In this document: one piece after another, positions 44,112 through 52,330 of the stretch
Layout: each line of letters begins with the position of its first letter
Position numbering within the stretch: the stretch's first letter is position 1
From: CALEAR01 sp035301485
Lineage (GTDB): Bacteria; Pseudomonadota; Gammaproteobacteria; Pseudomonadales; Alcanivoracaceae
Length of the DNA stretch: 64,000 nucleotides
Direction: 5' to 3'
NCBI GenBank assembly: GCA_035301485.1
Contig: DATGUF010000034.1
Coordinates: forward strand, 1 to 64,000
The notes under the pieces: generated by a model
Told to the model about the DNA's origin: nothing
Seen by the model: only the letters and a program-made list of their open reading frames with translations
Database searches by the model: none
Position numbers and translations under genes: made by a program

Positions 44112-46512
44112 GCCTTTCATAGCTCTCAAATACGATCCAATAATTTTAAATACTTTAGAAGTAAGAGCGACCCAACTAGTCAGAAAATTCTTAGATTTCA
44201 GCAAAGATGAAAGCTTCAAAAACAGCATTTATCGACGCCACTATGTAGCTGGTAAAGAGTCTTCCCCCACTAGTCCAAGCAAACGAACTCTTGAAGCAAT
44301 ATTATTTCACTTAAGAAAAGAACGGAAACTTACTGCAGCACAGGCAGAAGCTTTTCTTTGCTTATTACCTGATGGAAAACTGGCTGATTGGCAAGCCTTA
44401 ATCTTATCTTTATCACTCGAGCACAGGCGCTTATTTGGAGAGAAAGAACGCAGTTTACGTGCGATGTCGTCCTTTAGATTTTTGCTGCAAGATAAACAAA
44501 AAAACAAAAACGCCTATATAGTCGCTGCGATAGAGGGAAGCCTTCCAAACCCGTCATTACGATTAGACCAAATCGAGAAGTCGCTTACGCATTATTTAAA
44601 CTCCTTAGACGATTTACCAAAAAAACAAAAAGCATATATAACACAACGGCTTTTACCTCTTCGCAGATTAGTGGCTGATGTTTCAGAAGAAGAACAAAAA
44701 CATTTGCGTAAGCGAACAAGAAGTAACGAGGGTAAGTCCAAAAAAATAAAGCCAGTAGTAAAGCGACCAGAAGTAAAACAGCCTGAAGCAAAACAACCAG
44801 TAGTAAAGCGACCAGAAGTAAAACAGCCTGAAGCAAAGCAGCCTGAAATTCCGCAAGAACCTATTAAAGAAGGAAATTTCAGTACTCTTAGCCAACGAGC
44901 GAGAGTTGATGATGGTGAGGTAAATCACACCCAGGTACACGAATATTCAGACAAAACTAACGAGACGATAGACGATCTCGAGTTCAAACATGATAACGCT
45001 CCGGAACGTTCTTACATAACTCTTGTACCGGAAACAGACACCCCGCCCAGCCTCAAGCGTTCTTTTATGCTGAGTGCGATACGTGCTAAAAAGGTCGCTA
45101 GCCACCTTGAAAGAAATGAAAAAAAGCCAGTGACAATGATCAACCAGCTGACGCGGCATGACGTCACTAGCTTAATAGAGGCTTTGCAGGCACACCCACC
45201 TAGTCATCCCGAGGTAATGCTCGTTTTGCATCTCATGCTCACAACTGGGCGACGGCTGGAGCAAGTTTTACAAGCAAAAGTAATAAAACATTCAAGCGAG
45301 CTAAATGAACCAGGTGATGCAATAGTCTTCCATGATAATGGTGAGTTCTTTTGGATGTATCGCCCTGACCTTCCAAAGCATGAGTTGGCCGGTCCGTTAG
45401 ATTCATTAGTTCATCAACCTAAAAGTCCCGTTATTTTACCATTGCCTTTCTTCCCTTCGACAAGCGGGGCAACTGAATTACCAGAGCCATCTAAAGAGTT
45501 ACGTCAGGCCGTTACGGAATATCTGAATGACTTAAATGGTTTACATAAAACCAAACTGACTGCTAATCGCATTGCAGATTTTTTAAGCAGCCACCTGCAT
45601 CGCCATGGTGTCGACGATGTACTGAGCGCTCTTATAACAGGCAATCCAAGCATTCAAGAAGCTGGTACGTATTATTATCAGTATGACCATGAAACCATCA
45701 TTAGGAACTATCAGCTTTTCACCAACGAATTTTTTTCAAATTATTTGCCTGAAGTAATAGAGAAAAACCTTATAAACCTTGAAGGTGGAGGCTCTCAGTT
45801 ATTTGTTAAGCAGAAAGCTGTAACGGCACTGTTTGCCCATTTGTCAGTGAAGGTGGACTCTAGCAAAGGTATAGCTGAATACCATAATGCGTATACATAC
45901 TACGTTTTACATCTACTCAACTTAGCGACTGGGCACAGACCTGTACGAGACCCTTTCGATGACCTGGACCATGTCGACCTTATAAATAAAAAAATATTCA
46001 TTTCTGACAAAGAGTCGCGGCAAACCGCTTCTTCTGCCCGAACGCTTGTGCTGCCTGAAATAGCGGTACGGCAGCTCAAACTATACGTAAAACATCTAGA
46101 AAACATTCAGATTCTCTTGCACAGCTTGGGACCTCAGTTGGCCGAAGAGGTTGAAATGACCTTGGCTGGAAAAAACAGGCTTTTATTTTTATTAATAGAA
46201 AAAGAGCACGGCGGTTACGAAACAAAGCCCCTTTCGCCTAGCGGTGTTAAAAACTACTTAGGATCTTTATTTGATATTCCTACGAACTGGCACCGCCATT
46301 TTTTACGTACCTCATTAGCTAGGCATGGTGTGCCTGGTGAAATTATTGATTCATGGATGGGTCACGCCAAAATAGGACAAGAAGGCTACAGCAGATATAG
46401 CGGTCTGAGTATGCAAGGCCTAGAAAGCACCGCAGAGATAATTGATCAGATTATAGAAACACTGGAAGTTAAACCCCTGCCTGGCTGGGGAGAGGCTACA
46501 AATCATGAGTAA
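44104..46512 (+). CDS. Large tyrosine recombinase 1 of the trio (802 aa)
   Basis: An 802-residue protein. A tyrosine-recombinase catalytic set is visible in its second half: Arg in LMLTTGRRLEQ near residue 382, HRHFLRTSLARHG near residue 730 (H-x-x-R), and the nucleophile region WMGHAKIGQEGYSRY near residue 762. The N-terminal 210 residues are charged and helical, followed by a repetitive Lys/Pro/Glu/Gln linker (residues 217-249). It is far longer than phage integrases. Both ends overlap neighbouring genes by 8 bases. It probably moves the island together with the 1046-residue protein. Confidence 0.75.
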   Translation: MIKPFIALKYDPIILNTLEVRATQLVRKFLDFSKDESFKNSIYRRHYVAGKESSPTSPSKRTLEAILFHLRKERKLTAAQAEAFLCLLPDGKLADWQALILSLSLEHRRLFGEKERSLRAMSSFRFLLQDKQKNKNAYIVAAIEGSLPNPSLRLDQIEKSLTHYLNSLDDLPKKQKAYITQRLLPLRRLVADVSEEEQKHLRKRTRSNEGKSKKIKPVVKRPEVKQPEAKQPVVKRPEVKQPEAKQPEIPQEPIKEGNFSTLSQRARVDDGEVNHTQVHEYSDKTNETIDDLEFKHDNAPERSYITLVPETDTPPSLKRSFMLSAIRAKKVASHLERNEKKPVTMINQLTRHDVTSLIEALQAHPPSHPEVMLVLHLMLTTGRRLEQVLQAKVIKHSSELNEPGDAIVFHDNGEFFWMYRPDLPKHELAGPLDSLVHQPKSPVILPLPFFPSTSGATELPEPSKELRQAVTEYLNDLNGLHKTKLTANRIADFLSSHLHRHGVDDVLSALITGNPSIQEAGTYYYQYDHETIIRNYQLFTNEFFSNYLPEVIEKNLINLEGGGSQLFVKQKAVTALFAHLSVKVDSSKGIAEYHNAYTYYVLHLLNLATGHRPVRDPFDDLDHVDLINKKIFISDKESRQTASSARTLVLPEIAVRQLKLYVKHLENIQILLHSLGPQLAEEVEMTLAGKNRLLFLLIEKEHGGYETKPLSPSGVKNYLGSLFDIPTNWHRHFLRTSLARHGVPGEIIDSWMGHAKIGQEGYSRYSGLSMQGLESTAEIIDQIIETLEVKPLPGWGEATNHE
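44752..44850 (+). repeat. 45-bp tandem repeat in the recombinase 1 linker
   Basis: A 45-base unit encoding PVVKRPEVKQPEAKQ occurs twice, with a third partial copy, keeping frame. It makes an extended Pro/Lys-rich linker and is likely length-variable between relatives. Confidence 0.85.
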
Positions 46513-49500
46513 AAAAGAAAAACTCTACGGATCGGCGCTGCGTGCTAAAGAGAATAAGACTGGGCACAAAAATTATTCGAAGCAAGTTCGTCAACAAATG
46601 CAATCTTGGGTGACTACGCATTTACCTGTTTTGTCAGAAGGAATGGATGCGGACAACCAAGTTTTTTTATACCAAGCTAGTCAATTTAGGGCTTTTCTTA
46701 GAGAGCAATACAATGACCTGCCTCGCCAGAGGCTTGCGTTCGAATATCTTGCGCGCCTAATTGCACGAGGCAATGAAGAAGGACGTTGGTCTTTAGATAT
46801 TCCACCCACTATTGTGAGCGTGCCAAGAACAAAAAGCAGCCGTAATTACCAATCATTTAAAGTGGGCACAGAGGCCGGAAGGCTACACAGTAACTGGTTA
46901 GGTACGGTTAATAACAACATCCGCCCCCCAAAATCCTATCAAGCTCGACTAGCAGACGTGCTTATCTCAGCTGCTTACTACGGTGGTTTAGCAAACCCTC
47001 AGGCATTAACGAGTTTGGCGAATTTACTGAATGCTAATAAGCGCCCCCTAAAAAAATATGATGATAGTGTTTGGCTTGAATTAACATGGAGCGGTGGCCG
47101 AGACCCTTTGAACTATAGAATTCAAAAAGATGGCGAAGTGAATTGGTGTACTTTATATCGATTTTATCCTGACAATCGGACGCTTGGTCTCATCTTGTCA
47201 CTGCATAGGCATAAAAACAAAAATGAATACTTGGCAGCTCATAACGAACCACTAGACAACAACAAAACATGGTCATTGATGAAAGAAAGATTGCTCGACA
47301 GTGGCCAAGCAACCACCATTAATAGCCTTCGTGCTTTTTGTAATGGTGCACAGTCTGTCACTGAAATGCTGCAAAATGTAGATATTCCACAAGCGCTTTT
47401 AGAGTGTGCCGCTGGACGTGTTTCAAGTACTTCACTGCTGCCAAATCAGCAGAAAAATTGGCTACTACAAATACAACCAGTGCAGCAAATAGGACAATTT
47501 GATTTCCAAACGATAGCAAGCAGCATCGCTGCTTCGACGAAAACCGCTGGTGAATCAAGCACCACAAAATCTCCTCGTGAAAAGTCAGGCAGTATTACTG
47601 ATTCACTCGTTAAAGGGATCAACCACGCACTGCGTCTAGAAGAGAACGGATTAAAACGCTCCTCTGCGTCAGCCCTGAATGAACTCAAGGACTTGATGGC
47701 TAGTTGCACCTCTTTAAACGCACAAATCCTTATTCACTGGCTCATTAATTCTCTTGGTGCTTTAAAGCTCTCTTCTGTCTATCGATATCACATCGAAGTG
47801 TCTAGCTTGTGGCTTTACCATACAAACGAACAATTGCTGGGTGGGCAAGAGCTAGATGAGCTGGATGAAGGTGAATTAGAGCATGTTTACGAGCAAATAC
47901 TAGCGAGCAAAACTAACGCTAAATCTAGAAACTATTTACAAGGTCGCTTGCGTGACTTACATCAGTTTGCCAGTGAGCATTACGGGCTAATTTCACTCAA
48001 CAATTTCTTCTTAGCCACAACTGCCACATCGAATCAAACACAGGTGCGAGTGGGTTATATACCAGAAAGTTTTTACCAGGCCATGTTGGCAAGCCTTAAC
48101 TCCTTGGTTGGTTTGGAGCACGACACCATCAACGGCCTTAAAGTGTTACTGATATTGGCATACCGCACAGGCATGCGTCGCGGTGAGTTGTTGAAGCTTA
48201 GGCTGTCCGATATTGAGGAATCACCCGAAGCCTGGATTTACGTCGTAAACAATCGATATGGCAACAATAAAACGGACTCTGCTAGGCGAAAAATACCGAC
48301 TTACCTGCTCTTGTTAGAAGAGGAGTTCAGGCAGTTTCAACACTATGTTGGTCGTCGTCGTAGTCAGAACGAGCATGCCACTAATACACTTCTTTTTTCT
48401 GAGCCGCATGCAGTGACCACTCCCCATAGTGGAACGATGGTGAGCAATTTAATTAAGTATTTGTTGTCGCTTTACGGTCTTGGGGATTTAACCTTTCACC
48501 ATCTTAGGCATAGTGCGCTGACCAATTTAATGGTGGCTCTACACGGCAACGATACTCTTACGTCGCAGTTAACGGGATACACTTTAAATCATGCTGCACA
48601 AATTCGTGCAGAACTTTATTGCGCCAATCCGTCTAGCCATCGTGATATTTATACTGCAATTGCAGGGCTTGCAGGCCATTTAACTCCAGAGACAACGTTT
48701 CTACATTACATCCATGAAACGAGCTTACTGCTATGGGAACGTGTAAATAAGCACGATCCAGAGCTAAACCTCACTGAAGCTAGATATTTCAGTGGGTTAT
48801 CTACTGAGTACCTCAATAAGCATGTGGCACGGGCAGACGAGCAATTAAAGCTTTCTACATTAAGGCCTGAAATTATAAATAGGTTATCCACTGCCATACG
48901 CGCCATAAAGGTCGATTTTGAACCTGCAAACACCGTCACTGACGAAAACATAAAGGGTCGCAAGGCGACTGTCGCTGATTGTTATAGCGCCTTAAAAGAC
49001 ATTGAAGATGGTGATTCTGTCGCTGTGGTTGCTATTCGCTATGCATTAAAAGAAAGCCAGATCATAGACTGGCTAGAAGCTGCAGAGTGGCTGCAAAGTT
49101 TAAAAACCAGCCGTGGTAATCGTCGCTTGTTTCCCAAAAGTTTAAAAGCAACAGCGATCGGAATCCCTCTGTTACCGGCTAAAGTGCTAGACAAAACAAC
49201 GGCTAATGAAGTAGACAAGACAATTAATCGACTTAGGCAGCTCTATATAGACAACCGTGAGGGGACGCTTTGGTGCATTAATTACTGGATATATAACAGT
49301 AGCCAATCTAGAGCTGGAGTTCGCTTTACAGACCCTACAGATCTACATTACTTTATAAAGACTCTTCATAGCGTCATTCCTTACAGTCGTTGGCATCTTA
49401 AATTGCTACTTACGCCTCAATCTACTTTGTCGGATTTGGGACGATGGCGATTCCAAGAGATAGTTAACCTCGTTGAACAACCCGTCAAAACTGGCAGAGC

Positions 49501-49645
49501 CATCCAAGCGTATTTGACGTTACGGCACGTGGATGAGAAGAGCATCCTTGCTCGCCACAGCAAAAACATGAATCAGTACTCATCGACATTGCTGAGATAC
49601 GTGTTTCATATGTTGGCGATAATGATTGGGGTTAATATGGATTAG
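46505..49645 (+). CDS. Very large tyrosine recombinase 2 of the trio (1046 aa)
   Basis: A 1046-residue protein with a complete tyrosine-recombinase domain in the middle: AYRTGMRRGELLKLRLSDIE near residue 553, LTFHHLRHSALTNL near residue 665, and LAGHLTPETTFLHYIHE near residue 730, where Tyr is the predicted nucleophile. About 300 further residues follow the catalytic tyrosine, which is unusual. A SAM-like core-binding region precedes it (about residues 400-510). It overlaps recombinase 1 by 8 bases. The trio layout resembles Gamma-Mobile-Trio elements known to carry defence cargo. Confidence 0.75.
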   Translation: MSKKEKLYGSALRAKENKTGHKNYSKQVRQQMQSWVTTHLPVLSEGMDADNQVFLYQASQFRAFLREQYNDLPRQRLAFEYLARLIARGNEEGRWSLDIPPTIVSVPRTKSSRNYQSFKVGTEAGRLHSNWLGTVNNNIRPPKSYQARLADVLISAAYYGGLANPQALTSLANLLNANKRPLKKYDDSVWLELTWSGGRDPLNYRIQKDGEVNWCTLYRFYPDNRTLGLILSLHRHKNKNEYLAAHNEPLDNNKTWSLMKERLLDSGQATTINSLRAFCNGAQSVTEMLQNVDIPQALLECAAGRVSSTSLLPNQQKNWLLQIQPVQQIGQFDFQTIASSIAASTKTAGESSTTKSPREKSGSITDSLVKGINHALRLEENGLKRSSASALNELKDLMASCTSLNAQILIHWLINSLGALKLSSVYRYHIEVSSLWLYHTNEQLLGGQELDELDEGELEHVYEQILASKTNAKSRNYLQGRLRDLHQFASEHYGLISLNNFFLATTATSNQTQVRVGYIPESFYQAMLASLNSLVGLEHDTINGLKVLLILAYRTGMRRGELLKLRLSDIEESPEAWIYVVNNRYGNNKTDSARRKIPTYLLLLEEEFRQFQHYVGRRRSQNEHATNTLLFSEPHAVTTPHSGTMVSNLIKYLLSLYGLGDLTFHHLRHSALTNLMVALHGNDTLTSQLTGYTLNHAAQIRAELYCANPSSHRDIYTAIAGLAGHLTPETTFLHYIHETSLLLWERVNKHDPELNLTEARYFSGLSTEYLNKHVARADEQLKLSTLRPEIINRLSTAIRAIKVDFEPANTVTDENIKGRKATVADCYSALKDIEDGDSVAVVAIRYALKESQIIDWLEAAEWLQSLKTSRGNRRLFPKSLKATAIGIPLLPAKVLDKTTANEVDKTINRLRQLYIDNREGTLWCINYWIYNSSQSRAGVRFTDPTDLHYFIKTLHSVIPYSRWHLKLLLTPQSTLSDLGRWRFQEIVNLVEQPVKTGRAIQAYLTLRHVDEKSILARHSKNMNQYSSTLLRYVFHMLAIMIGVNMD

Positions 49646-49646
49646 T

Positions 49647-49865
49647 TCAGATCAGTTCTGACTCTTCGACTTGAAAAGAAGAGAGCTCCCCGTTTTGATA
49701 AAGATTGTCTATTCCCTGTCGTGAAATTTCGTGACTTGTTGAAGCCCAGTTTAGGTAGTAGCTGCTACCCATTGAAGAGGATTTATAAGCATCCAGTTTT
49801 TTGGTCCCACGTGCTCTGTTATCTTTAGCATATGTTTTGCAGACAATAAGCTGTTGTTCATACAT
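49647..49865 (-). CDS. Small hypothetical protein convergent with recombinase 2
   Basis: A 72-residue frame begins at an ATG a few bases after AAAGGA and ends one base past the recombinase stop on the opposite strand. It has no membrane segment and no motif I know. It could be a real island gene or chance; the tail-to-tail fit slightly favours a gene. Confidence 0.3.
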   Translation of the reverse strand: MYEQQLIVCKTYAKDNRARGTKKLDAYKSSSMGSSYYLNWASTSHEISRQGIDNLYQNGELSSFQVEESELI

Positions 49866-50132
49866 CCTTTAGTGTAATGCGTTACCCAGGTGCTATGCTA
49901 TGCATTACGACTAGCATATACGTAATAGATTAAATCCCTAGTTATACTTCTAATGACACCACGGTTTAGTGTATTTCCCATTGACCCACCGGAATTTTAA
50001 TCCTTTATATAAATAAATGCCTCGCTCTATAAAAAGGCAAGACCACTTAGATGATGATTTCTTAACGAAAGAGAGCTGTCAGCTAACAGCATTTCCAGGC
50101 TTAAATAGCGCTGGATTAATGAGCACCGCGAG
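49866..50132. other. AT-rich island gap
   Basis: I see no gene in this stretch between the small minus-strand frame and the transposase remnant. It contains short inverted fragments (for example around GCTATGCTATGC) but nothing that can be named. Confidence 0.4.
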
Positions 50133-50689
50133 TGGCGGCAGCGCGACTTGAGCGACAAGCGCTACGTGTACCTTTAGGTTGACGGCATTTACAGCAATTT
50201 TCGCCTCGATGACCGCCTGTGCTTGCTGGTGGTCATGGGCGTGACAGAGCATGGCCGTAAGGAGCTGGTTGCTGTTGAGGAAGGCTATCGCGAGTCCAAA
50301 GCCAGAAATTACCCAAAGCAGTACAGCCTAAAGTGAAGGAGGCATTGCATGATATCTGGATGGCTGAGACGCGTGAAAACGCCCATAAAGCCTTTGATAC
50401 GGCACTGGCAAGGTTTAGTGCAAAGTACCCCAAAGCTATGGAATGCTTGGCCAAAGACCGTGAAAGCATGTTGACTTTTTACGACTTCCCAGCCGAGCAC
50501 TGAGTGAGCATACGCACCATCAATCCGATTGAGTCTACCTTCTCTACAGGACGCTTAAGAACGCGTAAGACCCGCAACTGCGAACCAAGAAACGCAACCC
50601 TAGCAGTGGTTTGTAAATTGCTGCAATCTAGCGCAAAAGCGATGAAACCGCCTGATGCTCATACACCATATTTGACCATTGCTCACTAG
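50133..50689 (+). pseudogene. IS256-family (mutator-type) transposase remnant
   Basis: Translation gives WRQRDLSDKRYVYL, a TAG, then VDGIYSNFRLDDRLCLLVVMGVT and GRKELVAVEEGYRES, the DDE-domain core of IS256 transposases. After a deletion and frame change come LPKAVQPKVKEALHDIWMAE and an end containing SIRTINPIESTFSTGRLRTR with the catalytic-Glu region. In-frame stops (50185, 50506), a frameshift and missing segments show it is dead. It separates the recombinase trio from the defence cargo. No inverted-repeat ends were found. Confidence 0.85.
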
Positions 50690-50828
50690 GGTCGTACGTT
50701 AGTTGGTTCTAAAGGGGTTATTTATATATTAAAGTAGGCTTATAAAGGCTATGTATGCATCATATTAAAAATAGAATAACTACATACTAAGAGTGCCCGA
50801 AATTAGTTGATCAGTACAGGGAAGTTAA

Positions 50829-52316
50829 ATGAGCGACTTTTTAAGAAATCCTCCTAGCGCCACAAGCCTACTTGAATCCATGCGCGATATTGGTTACTCG
50901 CTAGAAACAGCGTTGGCTGACTTAATTGACAACAGCATCTCTGCAAACGCTAGTACAGTAAAGGTTTTTTGCATAACAGCCACCGATTTACCCTATGTAG
51001 CAATCATTGACGATGGCCATGGGATGGATGAAAACGAGCTTTTTCTTGCTATGCAACATGGTGGAATTTCTACTAGTACTACAAGAACAAAAAAAGATTT
51101 AGGTAGGTTTGGTTTAGGGTTAAAAACAGCCTCATTCTCTCAGTGCCGTTCACTTACTGTTATCAGCAAGAAAGAAAATGGAGATCTCACTGGCCTAGCT
51201 TGGGACCTAGATGTCGTTGCTAAAAAAAATGACTGGCTTGTACGGCGACTAAGTAGCGAGGAAATTGCTTTAATTCCACATATTTCAAGTATCGCTAAGC
51301 AAGGCACCATTGTTTTATGGCATAAGCTAGACAGGTTGTTCGAGACTGAAGAAGGCCAGAAGCGAGCTGACCTAGTTAATAGCAAACTTGAAACTGTACG
51401 AAGGCATCTAGCCCTAGTCTTCCACAGATTCTTGGGTGGTGAGCTTAAACATCTAGGTTTCAGTAAGCTCACGCTAAAACTCAACAATATTGAAATAGAT
51501 GCGTTTGACCCCTTTTGCCGAAGCAATCTTGCAACCCAAATTTACCCAGAGCAAGTTGTTCGTGTAAATAATTCAAGGGTTACGCTGAAACCATATATAC
51601 TGCCACACCATAGTCGCCTCAAAGCATCTGAGTATGAATATTACCAAGATAGAAGCGACTTTTTGTCCAATCAAGGGGCGTACGTATACCGAAACGGGCG
51701 CTTAATGGCTTGGGGGGATTGGTTTAGGCTTGTTCCCAAAGGCGAAGCTACAAAGCTAGCTAGGGTGCAGATTGATTTCAGCAATGAGCTTGATGAAGCT
51801 TGGACAATTGATATAAAAAAATCGAGAGCGCAACCTCCTCGTCAAGTAAGAGAAGGTTTGCGGCAAATTCTTAACCAAATTTCCGAAGCAAGCATCAGAG
51901 TTCATCGCGGCAGAGGCGAGAAATACTTCCAAGAAGAGCAAGAGCCTTTATGGGACCGATACCCAGATCGAGAACATGGTATTAGATACTCCATCAATAC
52001 TGAACACCCTTTCATTGTCTCATTTCAAGAACGCTTTGGTGAGGAAGCCACAAAGGCTGTACATATTATCTTAGAAGCTGCTTCATCAACGCTCCCCGTT
52101 GAAATGATTTACTCCGACTTATCTACCTCCCCCAGAGACTTAAAACAATTTACGCCTGCAAAAAAATCAGAATTAAGAGAGGAAATAAAGGACTTCAAGC
52201 ATGGTTTTTTTGGCAACCAAGCTATCGACAACGACGCAGTTCTGAATCTACTCCTAATGATGCCAAAGTATAAAAACTACAAAGACATCATTAAAGAAAT
52301 TTTAAGCGAAATCTAA
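50829..52316 (+). CDS. MORC-like GHKL ATPase
   Basis: A 495-residue ATPase with the GHKL fold: N-box ALADLIDNSIS (residues 29-38), G1 box IIDDGHGM (59-66) and G2 box GRFGLGLK (92-99), followed by an S5-like region to about residue 330. This resembles prokaryotic MORC proteins, which clamp or reshape DNA and are known from restriction-modification neighbourhoods. A Z1 protein starts 14 bases after its stop. It is the first gene of a four-gene plus-strand operon. Confidence 0.85.
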   Translation: MSDFLRNPPSATSLLESMRDIGYSLETALADLIDNSISANASTVKVFCITATDLPYVAIIDDGHGMDENELFLAMQHGGISTSTTRTKKDLGRFGLGLKTASFSQCRSLTVISKKENGDLTGLAWDLDVVAKKNDWLVRRLSSEEIALIPHISSIAKQGTIVLWHKLDRLFETEEGQKRADLVNSKLETVRRHLALVFHRFLGGELKHLGFSKLTLKLNNIEIDAFDPFCRSNLATQIYPEQVVRVNNSRVTLKPYILPHHSRLKASEYEYYQDRSDFLSNQGAYVYRNGRLMAWGDWFRLVPKGEATKLARVQIDFSNELDEAWTIDIKKSRAQPPRQVREGLRQILNQISEASIRVHRGRGEKYFQEEQEPLWDRYPDREHGIRYSINTEHPFIVSFQERFGEEATKAVHIILEAASSTLPVEMIYSDLSTSPRDLKQFTPAKKSELREEIKDFKHGFFGNQAIDNDAVLNLLLMMPKYKNYKDIIKEILSEI

Positions 52317-52330
52317 CTAGAGATTTACAA

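Noticed and set aside
44585..44836. Repetitive Leu/Val-rich membrane-like frame on the minus strand
   Set aside because: It is the complement of the 45-bp repeats in recombinase 1; the apparent hydrophobic repeats are an artefact.
44748..44850. Possible CRISPR array
   Set aside because: The repeats are directly adjacent 45-bp units within a coding frame, with no spacers.
49866..50132. Second attachment site or tRNA fragment after the recombinases
   Set aside because: No copy of the tRNA anticodon-arm sequence or of the 14-bp palindrome was found here.
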